64,000 nt of DNA from the NCBI RefSeq assembly GCF_001580365.1, contig NZ_CP014480.1, positions 2,047,008 to 2,111,007 on the forward strand, in the 5' to 3' direction. The notes under the pieces are model-generated. The model did not search any database. It saw nothing but the letters and a program-made list of their open reading frames with translations, and had not been told where the DNA came from. How positions within the stretch are numbered: position 1 is the first letter of the stretch; each line of letters opens with the position of its first letter. This document shows positions 16,565-25,505 of this stretch, piece after piece. Source of the stretch: Kocuria turfanensis (lineage in GTDB: Bacteria > Actinomycetota > Actinomycetes > Actinomycetales > Micrococcaceae). The translations under genes were made by a program, and so were the position numbers.

Positions 16565-17128
16565 ACCCGGCTGGTCGAGGACATCACCGATGTCTCCCGC
16601 GCCGAGGAGGGGCGCATCGACCTGGACCGCGCAGAACAGCCCGTGCTCGAACTGCTGCACACCGCCGCCGAGGCCCACAGGGAGTCCTACGCGGCCAAGG
16701 GCGTGGCCCTCGACGTGGACGTCGACGATGAGACCGGGGTCCTGGAGGTGGACCGGCAGCGGATGGGGCAGGTGCTGGGCAATCTGCTCACCAACGCCCT
16801 GCGCCACACCCCAGCGGGTGGGACGGTCACCGTCAGTGCCACCCATCAGATGTCCGGCCAAGTGGTCCTCTGCATCAGCGACACCGGTGAGGGCATCAGT
16901 GCCGAGCAACTGCCTCAGGTGTTCGAGCGCTTCTGGCGCGGGGACACCGCCCGGGACCGAGACCACGGCGGCTCGGGGATCGGGCTGGCCATCTCCAAAG
17001 CACTGGTCGAAGCCCACGGCGGCACCCTGACCGCCGCCTCCCCCGGCCCCAGACACGGCGCGGTGTTCACCATCCAGTTGCCGACCCCCCAACTGGCCGA
17101 TCTGCCTCCCGCTCGGGAGGCTCACTGA
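16565..17128 (+). pseudogene. Sensor histidine kinase 1, 3' fragment
   Basis: After the IS the original kinase frame resumes with ...RLVEDITDVSRAEEG and runs through the N box (NLLTNALRHTPAGG), the G1 box (DTGEGIS), the F box (VFERFWRG) and the G2 box (GGSGIGLAISKALVEAHGG) to TGA 17128. Joined to the 5' fragment it would restore a kinase of about 383 residues, very close to the intact kinase at 38287. The fragment has no start signal of its own and is presumably silent. Confidence 0.9.
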
Positions 17129-17140
17129 CATCCTTGCACT

Positions 17141-17157
17141 ATACCCCCCCAGGGTAT
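17141..17157. promoter_or_regulatory. CsoR-type operator before the HMA gene (17-base variant)
   Basis: ATACCCCCCCAGGGTAT resembles the CstR sites but is one base longer, and TATAC repeats follow it. It lies 56 bases upstream of the HMA protein start. The changed spacing may distinguish copper CsoR from CstR control. Confidence 0.65.
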
Positions 17158-17212
17158 ATACCTGAGAGGCGAGGGGCGTTCCCCGTTCCCTCACGATCCG
17201 AAGGAGCCCACC

Positions 17213-17551
17213 ATGACCAGCTCGCCCCGCCACCCCCTGCCGATGGCCGCCACCGGTTGCGCCTGCTGCGCTCCCACCTCTGTCCCCGAGGAAGCGGGGA
17301 CTGCCGTCGAGGCGCAGTCGCCGTCCTCGGACGGCACCGCCACGACCTACCAGGTGGAGGGCATGACCTGCGGCCACTGCGCCGGCCGGGTCACCGAGGC
17401 CCTCACGGCGTTGGAGGGGGTCCTTGACGTGCAGATCGACCTCGTAGCCGGCGAGGCTTCGGCCGTTACCGTGACCAGCACCACCCCTGTCGCAGAGGAA
17501 TCCGTGCGCGCCGCAGTGGCGCGTGCAGGATATGCGGTCACCTCTTCCTGA
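17213..17551 (+). CDS. copZ: CopZ-like heavy-metal-associated domain protein
   Basis: A 112-residue protein, ATG 17213 behind AAGGAG. Residues 44-112 form one HMA domain with the metal-binding loop GMTCGHCAG and the normal beta-alpha-beta-beta-alpha-beta length. The N-terminal extension of about 40 residues carries a CACC cluster that could bind another metal ion. HMA proteins of this kind pass Cu(I) to P-type ATPases; no such ATPase is in the window. The CsoR-like operator and the downstream DUF305 and multicopper oxidase genes support a copper role. Confidence 0.85.
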   Translation: MTSSPRHPLPMAATGCACCAPTSVPEEAGTAVEAQSPSSDGTATTYQVEGMTCGHCAGRVTEALTALEGVLDVQIDLVAGEASAVTVTSTTPVAEESVRAAVARAGYAVTSS

Positions 17552-17651
17552 GCGTGCCGGGACCGGATCCCCCACGGCCCGACCCGGCTCCCGGTCTCCA
17601 GGCCCTGCCTGGGGCCACCACCACCCGACTACCCCACGTAAGGACATCCCC

Positions 17652-18317
17652 ATGAACCGAGCCTCTTCCCTCACCGCCGTGGCCCTCGCCTCTGCCCTGG
17701 CCCTGGCCGGCTGCGGCACCGGAGGCGGAGAGAACACTGACGCGGCCTCCGAGACCACCAGCTCCACAGCTGCCGCCACCGGGGCCGGCAGCGCCTCGAG
17801 CACCCCGTCGGGCGCTACCTCAGGGGAACCGATCGCTGAAGAGCACAACGACGACGACGTGATGTTCGCGCAGATGATGATCCCGCACCACGAGCAGGCC
17901 GTGGACATGAGCGAGATCCTGCTGGCCAAGGACGACGTCCCCGCCGATGTCCGGGCCTTCGCCCAGAAGGTCGTCGATGCCCAGGGCCCGGAGATCGAGC
18001 GCATGAACCAGATGCTGCGGACCTGGGAAGCGCCGATGCCCGGCGAGGACTCCACGTCCATGGGCCACGGGGCCGGCGGGATGATGAGCGAGGAGGACAT
18101 GGGCATGCTCAACGATGCGCAGGGGACGGACGCGGCCCGGCTGTACCTGGAGCAGATGACCGTCCACCACGAGGGCGCGGTCGAGATGGCCCGGGACCAG
18201 GTCGAGCAGGGGCAGAACCCCCAGGCCGTCGAGCTCGCCCGCCAGGTGGTCGAGGACCAGGAGGCGGAGATCACCGAGATGGAGCAGATGCTCCAGGAGC
18301 TGCCGGACGGTTCCTGA
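17652..18317 (+). CDS. DUF305 lipoprotein
   Basis: A 221-residue exported protein, ATG 17652. The signal peptide ends in a lipobox (ALALAGC), followed by a Ser/Thr/Ala-rich linker. Two ferritin-like DUF305 repeats carry the paired-His motifs MMIPHHEQAVDM and MTVHHEGAVEMA, plus Met-rich helices. DUF305 proteins are linked to metal, mostly copper, handling on the cell surface. It lies between copZ and the SHOCT/multicopper oxidase genes, so joint expression is likely. Confidence 0.85.
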   Translation: MNRASSLTAVALASALALAGCGTGGGENTDAASETTSSTAAATGAGSASSTPSGATSGEPIAEEHNDDDVMFAQMMIPHHEQAVDMSEILLAKDDVPADVRAFAQKVVDAQGPEIERMNQMLRTWEAPMPGEDSTSMGHGAGGMMSEEDMGMLNDAQGTDAARLYLEQMTVHHEGAVEMARDQVEQGQNPQAVELARQVVEDQEAEITEMEQMLQELPDGS

Positions 18318-18396
18318 CCGCCCCGGTGACCGGCGTCGCCGCCCACGGGCGGCGCTCTGCAGGAAGCAACGAACCGATCGATGAAGGAGGACCGCG

Positions 18397-18672
18397 ATGA
18401 TGTGGGGCGACGGCATGGGAGGAGGCATGGGCTGGATGTGGATCTTCTGGCTCCTGCTGATCCTGGGCACGGTGGTGCTGATCTTCGTGCTCGTGAAGGC
18501 GTTCACCGGGAACTCGGGCGGCGGGACCCGGCAGGGCGGGAGCGCCCCGCCACCGACGGGTGCCGGCCCGCGCCGGTCCCGGGAGATCCTCGAGGAGCGC
18601 TACGCGCGCGGGGAGATCAGCACCGAGGAGTACCGCGAGCGGCTGCGGACCCTGGACGAGGGCGACCGGTGA
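18397..18672 (+). CDS. SHOCT domain membrane protein
   Basis: A 91-residue protein, ATG 18397 with GAAGGAGG upstream. It has a Met/Gly-rich start (MMWGDGMGGGMGWMW), one membrane helix (residues 14-34) and a C-terminal SHOCT motif (ILEERYARGEISTEEYRERL). Such small proteins often accompany copper oxidase or efflux genes. Its stop overlaps the GTG of the multicopper oxidase gene. Confidence 0.85.
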   Translation: MMWGDGMGGGMGWMWIFWLLLILGTVVLIFVLVKAFTGNSGGGTRQGGSAPPPTGAGPRRSREILEERYARGEISTEEYRERLRTLDEGDR

Positions 18673-20156
18673 GCCCGCTGACGCGCCGGCAGCTGCTGGC
18701 CCTGGGCGCGGCCGGGGCCGGCGCCGCGGCCGCGGGCGGGGCCGGGCTGTGGTGGACCGGCGGCGGCGGCCAGGCCCTCGGCGGCGGCCGGGAGCTGGTG
18801 CAGCCCGAGGTGCTGTCCAGCCGCGACGGGGCCCTGGACCTGGCCCTGGAGGCAGCCCCCGCCCGGGTGCGGATCGGGGCGCGCACCGCGCACGTGCAGG
18901 CGTTCAACGGCTCCCTGCCCGGGCCCACCCTGCGGGTCCGCCCCGGCGACACGCTCCGGGTGGCGATGACCAACGGCCTGGACGACCCGACGAACCTGCA
19001 CGTGCACGGCCTGCACGTCTCCCCGCAGGACAACGGGGACAACCCCTTCGTGAGCATCGCCCCCGGGGAGACCTTCGACTACGAGTACGTCCTGCCGGGC
19101 GACCACCCGCCGGGCACCTACTGGTACCACCCGCACCACCACGGCCACGTGGCCGACCAGCTCGCCGCCGGGCTCTACGGGGCCATCGTCGTCGAGGACC
19201 CCGACCCCGTCCCGGTGGCCCGGGAGCGGGTCCTGGTCGTCTCCGACATCACCCTGGACGCCTCCGGGAACCTCGCCGAGGTCTCCCCGCCGCAGCAGAT
19301 GATGGGCCGGGAGGGCGAGACCGTGCTGGTCAATGGTCAGGTCCGTCCCGAGGCCACCGCCGCACCCGGGGAGCGGGAGCTGTGGCGGGTCGTCAACGCC
19401 TGCCCATCCCGGTACCTGCGCCTGACCCTCGACGGCCAGACCCTGCGGCTGTCCGGCCGCGACCTCGGCCGGCTGCCCGAGCCGGTCGAGCTCACCGAGG
19501 TGACCCTGGCGCCGGGCAACCGGGTGGAGCTGCTGGTGGACACCCGTGAGGGCACCTCCACCCTGGTGGCCGCCCCGGTGGACCGCGGCAGCATGGACGG
19601 GATGATGGGCGGGGCCATGCCCGGGGACGGCCCCGGCAACGACGAGCCGATCGAGCTGCTCACCCTCGAGGTCGCCGGGGACCGGGCCGGGGACGCCGGG
19701 CCCGTGCCCGCCGGCCCGTCCCTGCGGGATCTGCGCGAGGAGCCGGTCGAGGCCCGGCGCACCCTGGACTTCGCCATGGGCATGGGAGGGATGGGCGGGA
19801 TGATGGGCAGCATGCGCGGGCCCGGGCAGATGATGTCCTTCACGATCGACGGGCAGCAGTTCGACGCCGAGCGCACCGACCAGCGGGTCCGGGTGGGCAC
19901 CGTGGAGGAGTGGACCCTGGTCAACTCCAGCCCCATGGACCACCCGATGCACCTGCACGTGTGGCCGATGCAGGTCGTGTCCGAGGCAGGCCGCGACGTC
20001 CCCGGACCGCGGTGGCAGGACGTGGTCAACATCCCCGCCTTCGGGGAGGTCACGGTCCGGGTGGCCTTCGAGGACTTCGGCGGCCGCACCGTCTACCACT
20101 GCCACATCCTCGACCACGAGGACCTCGGCATGATGGGCACCGTGGCGGCCCGCTGA
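18669..20156 (+). CDS. Multicopper oxidase, Tat-exported
   Basis: A 495-residue protein from GTG 18669, translationally coupled to the SHOCT gene. The N-terminus has a twin-arginine signal (LTRRQLLALGAAGAGAAAAG). All four copper motifs are present in order: HVHGLH, YWYHPHHHGH, HPMHLHVWP and HCHILDHEDLGMM, the last giving the type 1 ligands with an axial Met. A Met-rich segment (MGMGGMGGMMGSMRG) before the last domain resembles the Met-rich insert of CueO-type cuprous oxidases. It probably oxidises Cu(I) outside the cell. Confidence 0.92.
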   Translation: MSPLTRRQLLALGAAGAGAAAAGGAGLWWTGGGGQALGGGRELVQPEVLSSRDGALDLALEAAPARVRIGARTAHVQAFNGSLPGPTLRVRPGDTLRVAMTNGLDDPTNLHVHGLHVSPQDNGDNPFVSIAPGETFDYEYVLPGDHPPGTYWYHPHHHGHVADQLAAGLYGAIVVEDPDPVPVARERVLVVSDITLDASGNLAEVSPPQQMMGREGETVLVNGQVRPEATAAPGERELWRVVNACPSRYLRLTLDGQTLRLSGRDLGRLPEPVELTEVTLAPGNRVELLVDTREGTSTLVAAPVDRGSMDGMMGGAMPGDGPGNDEPIELLTLEVAGDRAGDAGPVPAGPSLRDLREEPVEARRTLDFAMGMGGMGGMMGSMRGPGQMMSFTIDGQQFDAERTDQRVRVGTVEEWTLVNSSPMDHPMHLHVWPMQVVSEAGRDVPGPRWQDVVNIPAFGEVTVRVAFEDFGGRTVYHCHILDHEDLGMMGTVAAR

Positions 20157-20232
20157 GCACCGTGGGCTCGGCCCACCGACCCTGTCCGAACCACCCCACC
20201 GCCGGGGGCGTTCGCCGCCCGGCAGGAAGGAC

Positions 20233-21576
20233 GTGCACCTCCTCATGGACCACGACACGCAGACGCAGCAGAAACTCTCCCTGACCGGTTCCGTCGCCGT
20301 CGGGACGGGGGTGATGATCGGCGCGGGCATCTTCGCCCTCGTGGGGCAGGTCGCCGAACTGGCCGGCGGCTGGGTGCCCTGGGCGTTCCTCGCCGGCGCC
20401 GTGGTCGTGGCGTTCAGCTCCTACTCCTACATCCGCTACTCGGCCACCAACCCGTCCTCCGGCGGGATCGCGATGCTGCTCAAGGCCGCCTACGGCCCGG
20501 GGGTTCTCGCCGGGTCCTTCTCCCTGTTCATGTACGTGTCGATGATCCTGGCCGAGTCCCTGCTGGGCCGCACCTTCGCCTCCTACCTGCTGCGCCCCTT
20601 CGGCCTGCAGGGCTCCGAGGTGTGGGTGGCGGTACTGGCGGTGGTGGCGATCGTGGCCGCCGCCCTGGTCAACCTGGTGGGCAACCGATGGGTGGAGCGC
20701 TCCGCCACGGTGACCGCGGCGCTCAAGATCGTCGGGATCGCCGTGCTGGCGATCGCCGGCATCCTCGCCGCCGGGGTGTCCTCCCTGGGCCGGCTGTTCA
20801 CCGCCGCCGACCGCACCCCGCCGGAGACGGGATGGCTGGGCTTCCTGGCCGGGACCACCCTGTGCATCCTGGCGTACAAGGGCTTCACCACGATCACCAA
20901 CCAGGGCGCCGACCTGCAGCAGCCGGAGCGCAACATCGGCCGCTCCATCATGATCTCCCTCGCCCTGTGCACCGTGCTCTACCTGCTGATCACCGTCGCG
21001 GTGACCGGCAGCCTGACCGTGCCGCAGATCGTCGAGGCCCGGGACTACGCCCTGGCCGAGGCGGCCGAGCCGATGTTCGGCGCCTGGGGCGTGACGCTGA
21101 CCGTGGTGATCGCCGTGGTCGCGACCCTGTCGGGGCTCATCGCGAGCCTGTTCTCGGTCTCGAAGCTCTACGACATGCTCCGCGACATGGGCCAGGCCCC
21201 CGGGCTGCCGGGGAAGGAGGGCCACCAGTCCCTCTACATCACGGCGGGACTGGCCATCGTCATGGCGGCCTTCTTCGACCTGTCCCAGATCGCCTCCCTC
21301 GGCGCCATCCTGTACCTGGCCATGGACATCGCCATCCACCTCGGCATCCTCCGCCACCTCAAGGACGACGTCGGGGCCAAACCGTGGATCCCCTGGGTCG
21401 CGATCGCCCTCGACGTCGCGGTGCTCGTGCCGTTCGTGCTGCTGAAATCCCAGTCGGACCCGTTCACCCTGGTGATCACCGCCGTGGTGGCCCTGGTCAT
21501 CGTCGTGGCGCAGTGGTTCACCGTGCGGCACCGCTCCGACGAGGACGCGCGGCAGGGCGAGCACGAACAGCACTGA
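20233..21576 (+). CDS. APC family amino acid permease
   Basis: A 447-residue membrane protein with about twelve hydrophobic segments. GTG 20233 or ATG 20245 can start it; an AGGAAGG lies at 20224-20230. The APC core motif is visible in SVAVGTGVMIGAGIFALVG (unwound TM1, G-S/A-G type), followed by a TM2 region matching amino acid/polyamine/organocation carriers. The substrate cannot be read from the sequence. It is followed 64 bases later by the channel-like gene on the same strand. Confidence 0.8.
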   Translation: MHLLMDHDTQTQQKLSLTGSVAVGTGVMIGAGIFALVGQVAELAGGWVPWAFLAGAVVVAFSSYSYIRYSATNPSSGGIAMLLKAAYGPGVLAGSFSLFMYVSMILAESLLGRTFASYLLRPFGLQGSEVWVAVLAVVAIVAAALVNLVGNRWVERSATVTAALKIVGIAVLAIAGILAAGVSSLGRLFTAADRTPPETGWLGFLAGTTLCILAYKGFTTITNQGADLQQPERNIGRSIMISLALCTVLYLLITVAVTGSLTVPQIVEARDYALAEAAEPMFGAWGVTLTVVIAVVATLSGLIASLFSVSKLYDMLRDMGQAPGLPGKEGHQSLYITAGLAIVMAAFFDLSQIASLGAILYLAMDIAIHLGILRHLKDDVGAKPWIPWVAIALDVAVLVPFVLLKSQSDPFTLVITAVVALVIVVAQWFTVRHRSDEDARQGEHEQH

Positions 21577-21640
21577 GGACCGGTGAGCCGCCCCGGAACC
21601 CGGGGACCGGAAGAACAAGAACCAACGACGGAGGTCGATC

Positions 21641-22516
21641 ATGGACGTACTGCTGACAGTTCTGGGGATCGTGGTCATCGTGGCCGGGCTGATGGACATG
21701 TTCCACACCCTGTTGCACCCCAGCGGTCAGGGACGTCTGAGCCGGCTGGTGCTCTCCACGGTGTGGAGGGTCTCGAAGGTCACCGGTCACCGGGCCGGCT
21801 CCGCGGTGGGGCCGGCGGCGATGGTGGCCGTGGTGCTCCTCTGGGTGGTGCTGCAAGCAGCGGGGTGGGCGCTGATCTACTACCCGCACGTCCCGGGCGG
21901 GTTCATGTACTCCTCCGGCATCGACGCGGCCGCCTACCCGGACGCGGTCGAGGCCGTCTACGTCTCCGTGGTGACGCTGTCGACGCTGGGCTACGGGGAC
22001 GTGGTGGCCACCGACCCGTGGATCCGGGTCGCTTCCCCGTTCGAGGCCTTGACCGGGTTCGCTCTGTTGACCGCGGCGCTGACGTGGTTCACGCAGATCT
22101 ATCCTCCCCTGATGCGGCGCCGGGCGCTGGCCCTGGAAATCAAGGGCCTGGCCGACGCCGACTATGCCGAGACGATCGGGGAGGTCGAGCCGGCCATCGC
22201 CTCCCGGGTCCTGGATTCCCTGCAGGCGGATCTCACGAAGATCTCCGTGGACTTCACCCAGCACACCGAGGGCTTCTACTTCCAGGAGAGCAACCCCGAC
22301 CTGTCCCTGGCCCGCCAGCTGCCGTATGCGCTGCGGCTCCGTGATGCGGCCATGGCCCGGTCCGAACCGGCGGTGCGGCTGAGCGCCCAGCGGCTGTCCT
22401 CGGCCCTGAACCAGCTCGGGTCCGAGATCAAGGACGACTTCGTGGGCACCGGGGAGCACCCCGGTGAGGTCTTCGCCGCCTATGCGGCCGAGCACGGCCA
22501 GACCACCCGGGCCTGA
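21641..22516 (+). CDS. Two-TM ion channel family protein (K+ filter)
   Basis: A 291-residue protein, ATG 21641 with ACGGAGG upstream. After an N-terminal hydrophobic helix and a second one (MVAVVLLWVVLQAAGWALIYY), a pore loop contains STLGYGD, the K+ selectivity filter, and a third helix follows. The roughly 150-residue cytoplasmic tail is helical and charged and does not look like an RCK domain. It is most simply a potassium channel or channel-like protein; gating is unknown. It ends convergent to the nuo-like operon. Confidence 0.8.
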   Translation: MDVLLTVLGIVVIVAGLMDMFHTLLHPSGQGRLSRLVLSTVWRVSKVTGHRAGSAVGPAAMVAVVLLWVVLQAAGWALIYYPHVPGGFMYSSGIDAAAYPDAVEAVYVSVVTLSTLGYGDVVATDPWIRVASPFEALTGFALLTAALTWFTQIYPPLMRRRALALEIKGLADADYAETIGEVEPAIASRVLDSLQADLTKISVDFTQHTEGFYFQESNPDLSLARQLPYALRLRDAAMARSEPAVRLSAQRLSSALNQLGSEIKDDFVGTGEHPGEVFAAYAAEHGQTTRA

Positions 22517-22571
22517 GTTCGCCCCTCTCGGCGTTGCACACGGGCGGTCCGGGGCGCGGAGGTCGCCGCAC

Positions 22572-23993
22572 CTACATGACCACGGGGCCCTCGAGGGCAG
22601 CCCACAGGACACCGGCCAGGACACCCAGCACCAGGCTCGCGACCGCGGCGACCCCGGCGGTGACGGCCGGCCAGGCGGCCGCCCCGCCGCGACCGGGGAA
22701 CCCCGCCGTGTGCTGGTCCGGGCGGGCGAAGACGGGGGCGAACCAGCGCAGGTAGTAGAAGAGGCTGAGCACGCTGCTGAGCATCACCACCAGCACCAGC
22801 CAACCGTGCCCACCGTCCCAGGCGGCGGTGGCGGTGGTGAGCTTGCCGACGAACACGGCCAGCGGCGGGGTGCCCACCAGCCCCAGCAGCGCCACCAGCA
22901 GGGCCAGCCCCAGCCCGGGACGGGCCCGTGCAAGGCCCCGGTAGTCGGCCAGCTCCCGGTGCTCGGGCAGCGTGGCGGTGACGGCGAAGGCGGCGACGTT
23001 GGTGAGCGCGTAGGCGGCGAGGTAGAACAGCAGCGAGGGCAGGGCCAGGTCGCTGCGCCCGGCCGCGGCCACGGGCACGAGCAGGAACCCGACCTGGGCC
23101 ACCGTCGACCACCCCAGCAGCCGGCGGGGGTCGGTCTGCCAGTAGGCCGCGAGGTTGCCCAGGACCATCGAGGCGGTGGCCAGCAGCGCCGCGACGAGCA
23201 GCCAGGAGCCGTCCCCGGCGGAGACCGTGGCCACGAGCCGGTACACGGCCACCAGCGCCCCCACCTTGGGCACGGTGGTGAGGAACGTGGCGGCGGTGGC
23301 CCCGGTGCCCTGGGCGGCGTCGGGAACCCAGAAGTGGAAGGGCACCCCACCGGCCTTGAAGAGCAGCCCGGCGAGCACGCCCAGCACGCCCGCGCCCACG
23401 GCCGCGGCCGGGGCGGCGGGCAGCTCCTCCTGGAGCAGGGCGTAATCGGTGCCGCCGGCCAGGGCGTAGAGCACGGTGACCCCGGCCATGAGCAGGATCC
23501 CGGACAGCGCCCCCATGAGATAGGTCTTCATGGCGGCCTCGGCCCCGGCGCGGCCGCCGGTCAGCCCGACGATCCCGTACAGGGGGATGCTGGCCAGCAG
23601 GAACCCCACGATCAGCACGAGCAGGTCGGTGGACCCGGCCAGGACCATCACCCCGGTGGTGGCCAGGAGCAGCAGCGCGTACGTGTCCGACTCCCGCGGG
23701 GACCCGGCGATCTCCCCGGAGGCCACCCCCAGCACCAGCAGGGTGGTCAAGGCGGCGATCACCCGGGCGGCACCGGTGGCGGTGTCCACGGTGAAGGTGC
23801 CGCTGAAGGCGCTCTGCGCGGGTCCGGCCATGGCGAGGGCCGCGGCGGTCGCGGCACCCAGCAGGGCCAGGGCTGCGGCTGCGCGGGCGATCCACTGGCG
23901 TCGCCGGGGCAGGAACGATCCGCCCAGCAGCACCACCAGCGCGCCGAGGAAGACGAGGATCTCGGGCAGCAGCAGCTCGGGGCGCATCTGCAT
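22572..23993 (-). CDS. nuoN: NuoN-like antiporter-type subunit (complex I-like)
   Basis: A 473-residue, roughly 14-segment protein of the NuoN/antiporter family. ATG 23993 follows GGTGGAG; GTG 24005 is an alternative. The TM7 lysine motif is kept (GLLFKAGGVPFHFWVPDAAQG) with downstream helices. In TM5, where NuoN has a conserved Glu (GIEL type), this protein reads VGFLLASIPLYG, so that Glu appears to be replaced by Leu; this is my alignment by eye. It is the last gene of the operon. It would form one proton or cation channel of a membrane arm, possibly with altered coupling. Confidence 0.85.
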   Translation of the reverse strand: MQMRPELLLPEILVFLGALVVLLGGSFLPRRRQWIARAAAALALLGAATAAALAMAGPAQSAFSGTFTVDTATGAARVIAALTTLLVLGVASGEIAGSPRESDTYALLLLATTGVMVLAGSTDLLVLIVGFLLASIPLYGIVGLTGGRAGAEAAMKTYLMGALSGILLMAGVTVLYALAGGTDYALLQEELPAAPAAAVGAGVLGVLAGLLFKAGGVPFHFWVPDAAQGTGATAATFLTTVPKVGALVAVYRLVATVSAGDGSWLLVAALLATASMVLGNLAAYWQTDPRRLLGWSTVAQVGFLLVPVAAAGRSDLALPSLLFYLAAYALTNVAAFAVTATLPEHRELADYRGLARARPGLGLALLVALLGLVGTPPLAVFVGKLTTATAAWDGGHGWLVLVVMLSSVLSLFYYLRWFAPVFARPDQHTAGFPGRGGAAAWPAVTAGVAAVASLVLGVLAGVLWAALEGPVVM

Positions 23994-24008
23994 CGAGGTC
24001 TCCACCGG

Positions 24009-25505
24009 CTACCGTCCCACCAGGCTCACGAGGGCGGCCGAGGCCGGCTCGATCACCTCGAGCAGCACCCGGGGCAGCACGCCGATGAGCAGGGACAGCG
24101 CCAGCAGAGGACCGGCGGACCACAGCTCCTGCGCCCGGAGGTCCTCGAACCCGGGGGTGTGCCCGGCCGCGGGGCCGGTGAAGACCCGCTGCAGCGCCCG
24201 CAGGAACAGGGCGGCGGTGACCAGGATGCCCAGCAGGGCAACCGCGGTGACCGGGGCGACCGCCACGCTGCCGGCGAAGATCTGGAACTCGGCGATGAAC
24301 CCGGAGAACCCGGGCAGACCCAGGGAGGCGAAGGCCCCCACCGCGAACAGCGCCGCGTAGCGCGGGGCGGGGGCGGCCAGCCCGCCGTAGGAGCCCATGT
24401 CGTAGGAGCCGGCCCGGTCCTGCATCACCCCGGCGAGCAGGAACAGGGCGGCGGTGATCAGCCCGTGGCTGACCATCTGCACCACCGCGCCGGTGACCGC
24501 CACGGACCGAGCCTGGGCGGCGTCCTCGGCGAGGACCCCGGCCGCGCCCAGGGCCAGGACGATGTAGCCCATGTGATTGACCGAGGTGTAGGCGATCATC
24601 CGCTTGAGATCCGTCTGGGCCAGGGCCACGAACGCCCCGTAGAGCACCGAGACGACGCCGACGGCCACGATCACCCAGGCCCACGCCCGCCAGGCCTCCG
24701 GCAGGATCGGCATGGCGATGCGCACGAACCCGTAGGTGCCCATCTTCAGCAGCACCCCCGCCAGCACGGCCGAGCCGATGGCCGGGGCGTCGGTGTGGGC
24801 CGGGGGGAGCCAGGTGTGGAAGGGCACGGTGGGGGTCTTCACGGCCAGGCCCACCAGGATCGCCGCGAGCACCAGCCCCCCGGTGAGCGGGTCGCCCGCC
24901 AGCGGCGCCGCGGCGACGAGCTCGGGGATGTCGAAGGTGTGCGGGGCCGCCGCCACGTAGAGCCCGATGAAGCCCAGCAGCAGGGCCAGGGAGCCCAGGA
25001 ACGTGTAGAGGAAGAACTTCAGCGCCGACCGGGCCGCGCTGCCGTGGCCCCACCCGGCGATCACGAAGTACATGCCCACGATGGACAGGTCGAAGAAGAC
25101 GAAGAACAGGATGAGGTCGGCCGCCACGAACACCCCGAGGCTCACGCCCTGCAGGAACAGGAACAGCGCCGCCTGCACGCGCGGCCGGTCCGCGTCCCGC
25201 AGGGCGTAGACGGCGCAGGCCAGGAACACCACGGCCGTCATGGCCAGCAGCGGCAGGGAGAGCCCGTCCACGCCCACGTGGTAGCTGCTGCTGACCCCGG
25301 GGATCCACGGCACCTGCTCCTCGAACGCCAGCCCGTTGGGACCCGGGTCCTCGTAGCCGGCCCACAGCACGCCCACGAGCAGCAGCTCCACGACGGACAC
25401 CACCACCCACGCCCAGCGCGCGGCCGCGGGCCCGATCGCGGGCACAGCGGCCAGGACGGCTGCGGCCAGCAGGGGCAGGAAGACGATCAGACTCAGCATG
25501 CTCAT
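24009..25505 (-). CDS. nuoM: NuoM-like antiporter-type subunit (complex I-like)
   Basis: A 498-residue antiporter-type subunit; ATG 25505 overlaps the NuoL stop (ATGA). The N-terminal MLSLIVFLPLLAA and the TM7 lysine region VKTPTVPFHTWLPPAHTDAP are typical of NuoM. The TM5 acidic residue is Asp (FFVFFDLSIVGMYFV) rather than the usual Glu. The residues around the TM8 His and the TM10-12 bundle look normal. Like NuoL and NuoN it should conduct protons or sodium. The operon around it lacks electron-input subunits. Confidence 0.9.
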   Translation of the reverse strand: MSMLSLIVFLPLLAAAVLAAVPAIGPAAARWAWVVVSVVELLLVGVLWAGYEDPGPNGLAFEEQVPWIPGVSSSYHVGVDGLSLPLLAMTAVVFLACAVYALRDADRPRVQAALFLFLQGVSLGVFVAADLILFFVFFDLSIVGMYFVIAGWGHGSAARSALKFFLYTFLGSLALLLGFIGLYVAAAPHTFDIPELVAAAPLAGDPLTGGLVLAAILVGLAVKTPTVPFHTWLPPAHTDAPAIGSAVLAGVLLKMGTYGFVRIAMPILPEAWRAWAWVIVAVGVVSVLYGAFVALAQTDLKRMIAYTSVNHMGYIVLALGAAGVLAEDAAQARSVAVTGAVVQMVSHGLITAALFLLAGVMQDRAGSYDMGSYGGLAAPAPRYAALFAVGAFASLGLPGFSGFIAEFQIFAGSVAVAPVTAVALLGILVTAALFLRALQRVFTGPAAGHTPGFEDLRAQELWSAGPLLALSLLIGVLPRVLLEVIEPASAALVSLVGR

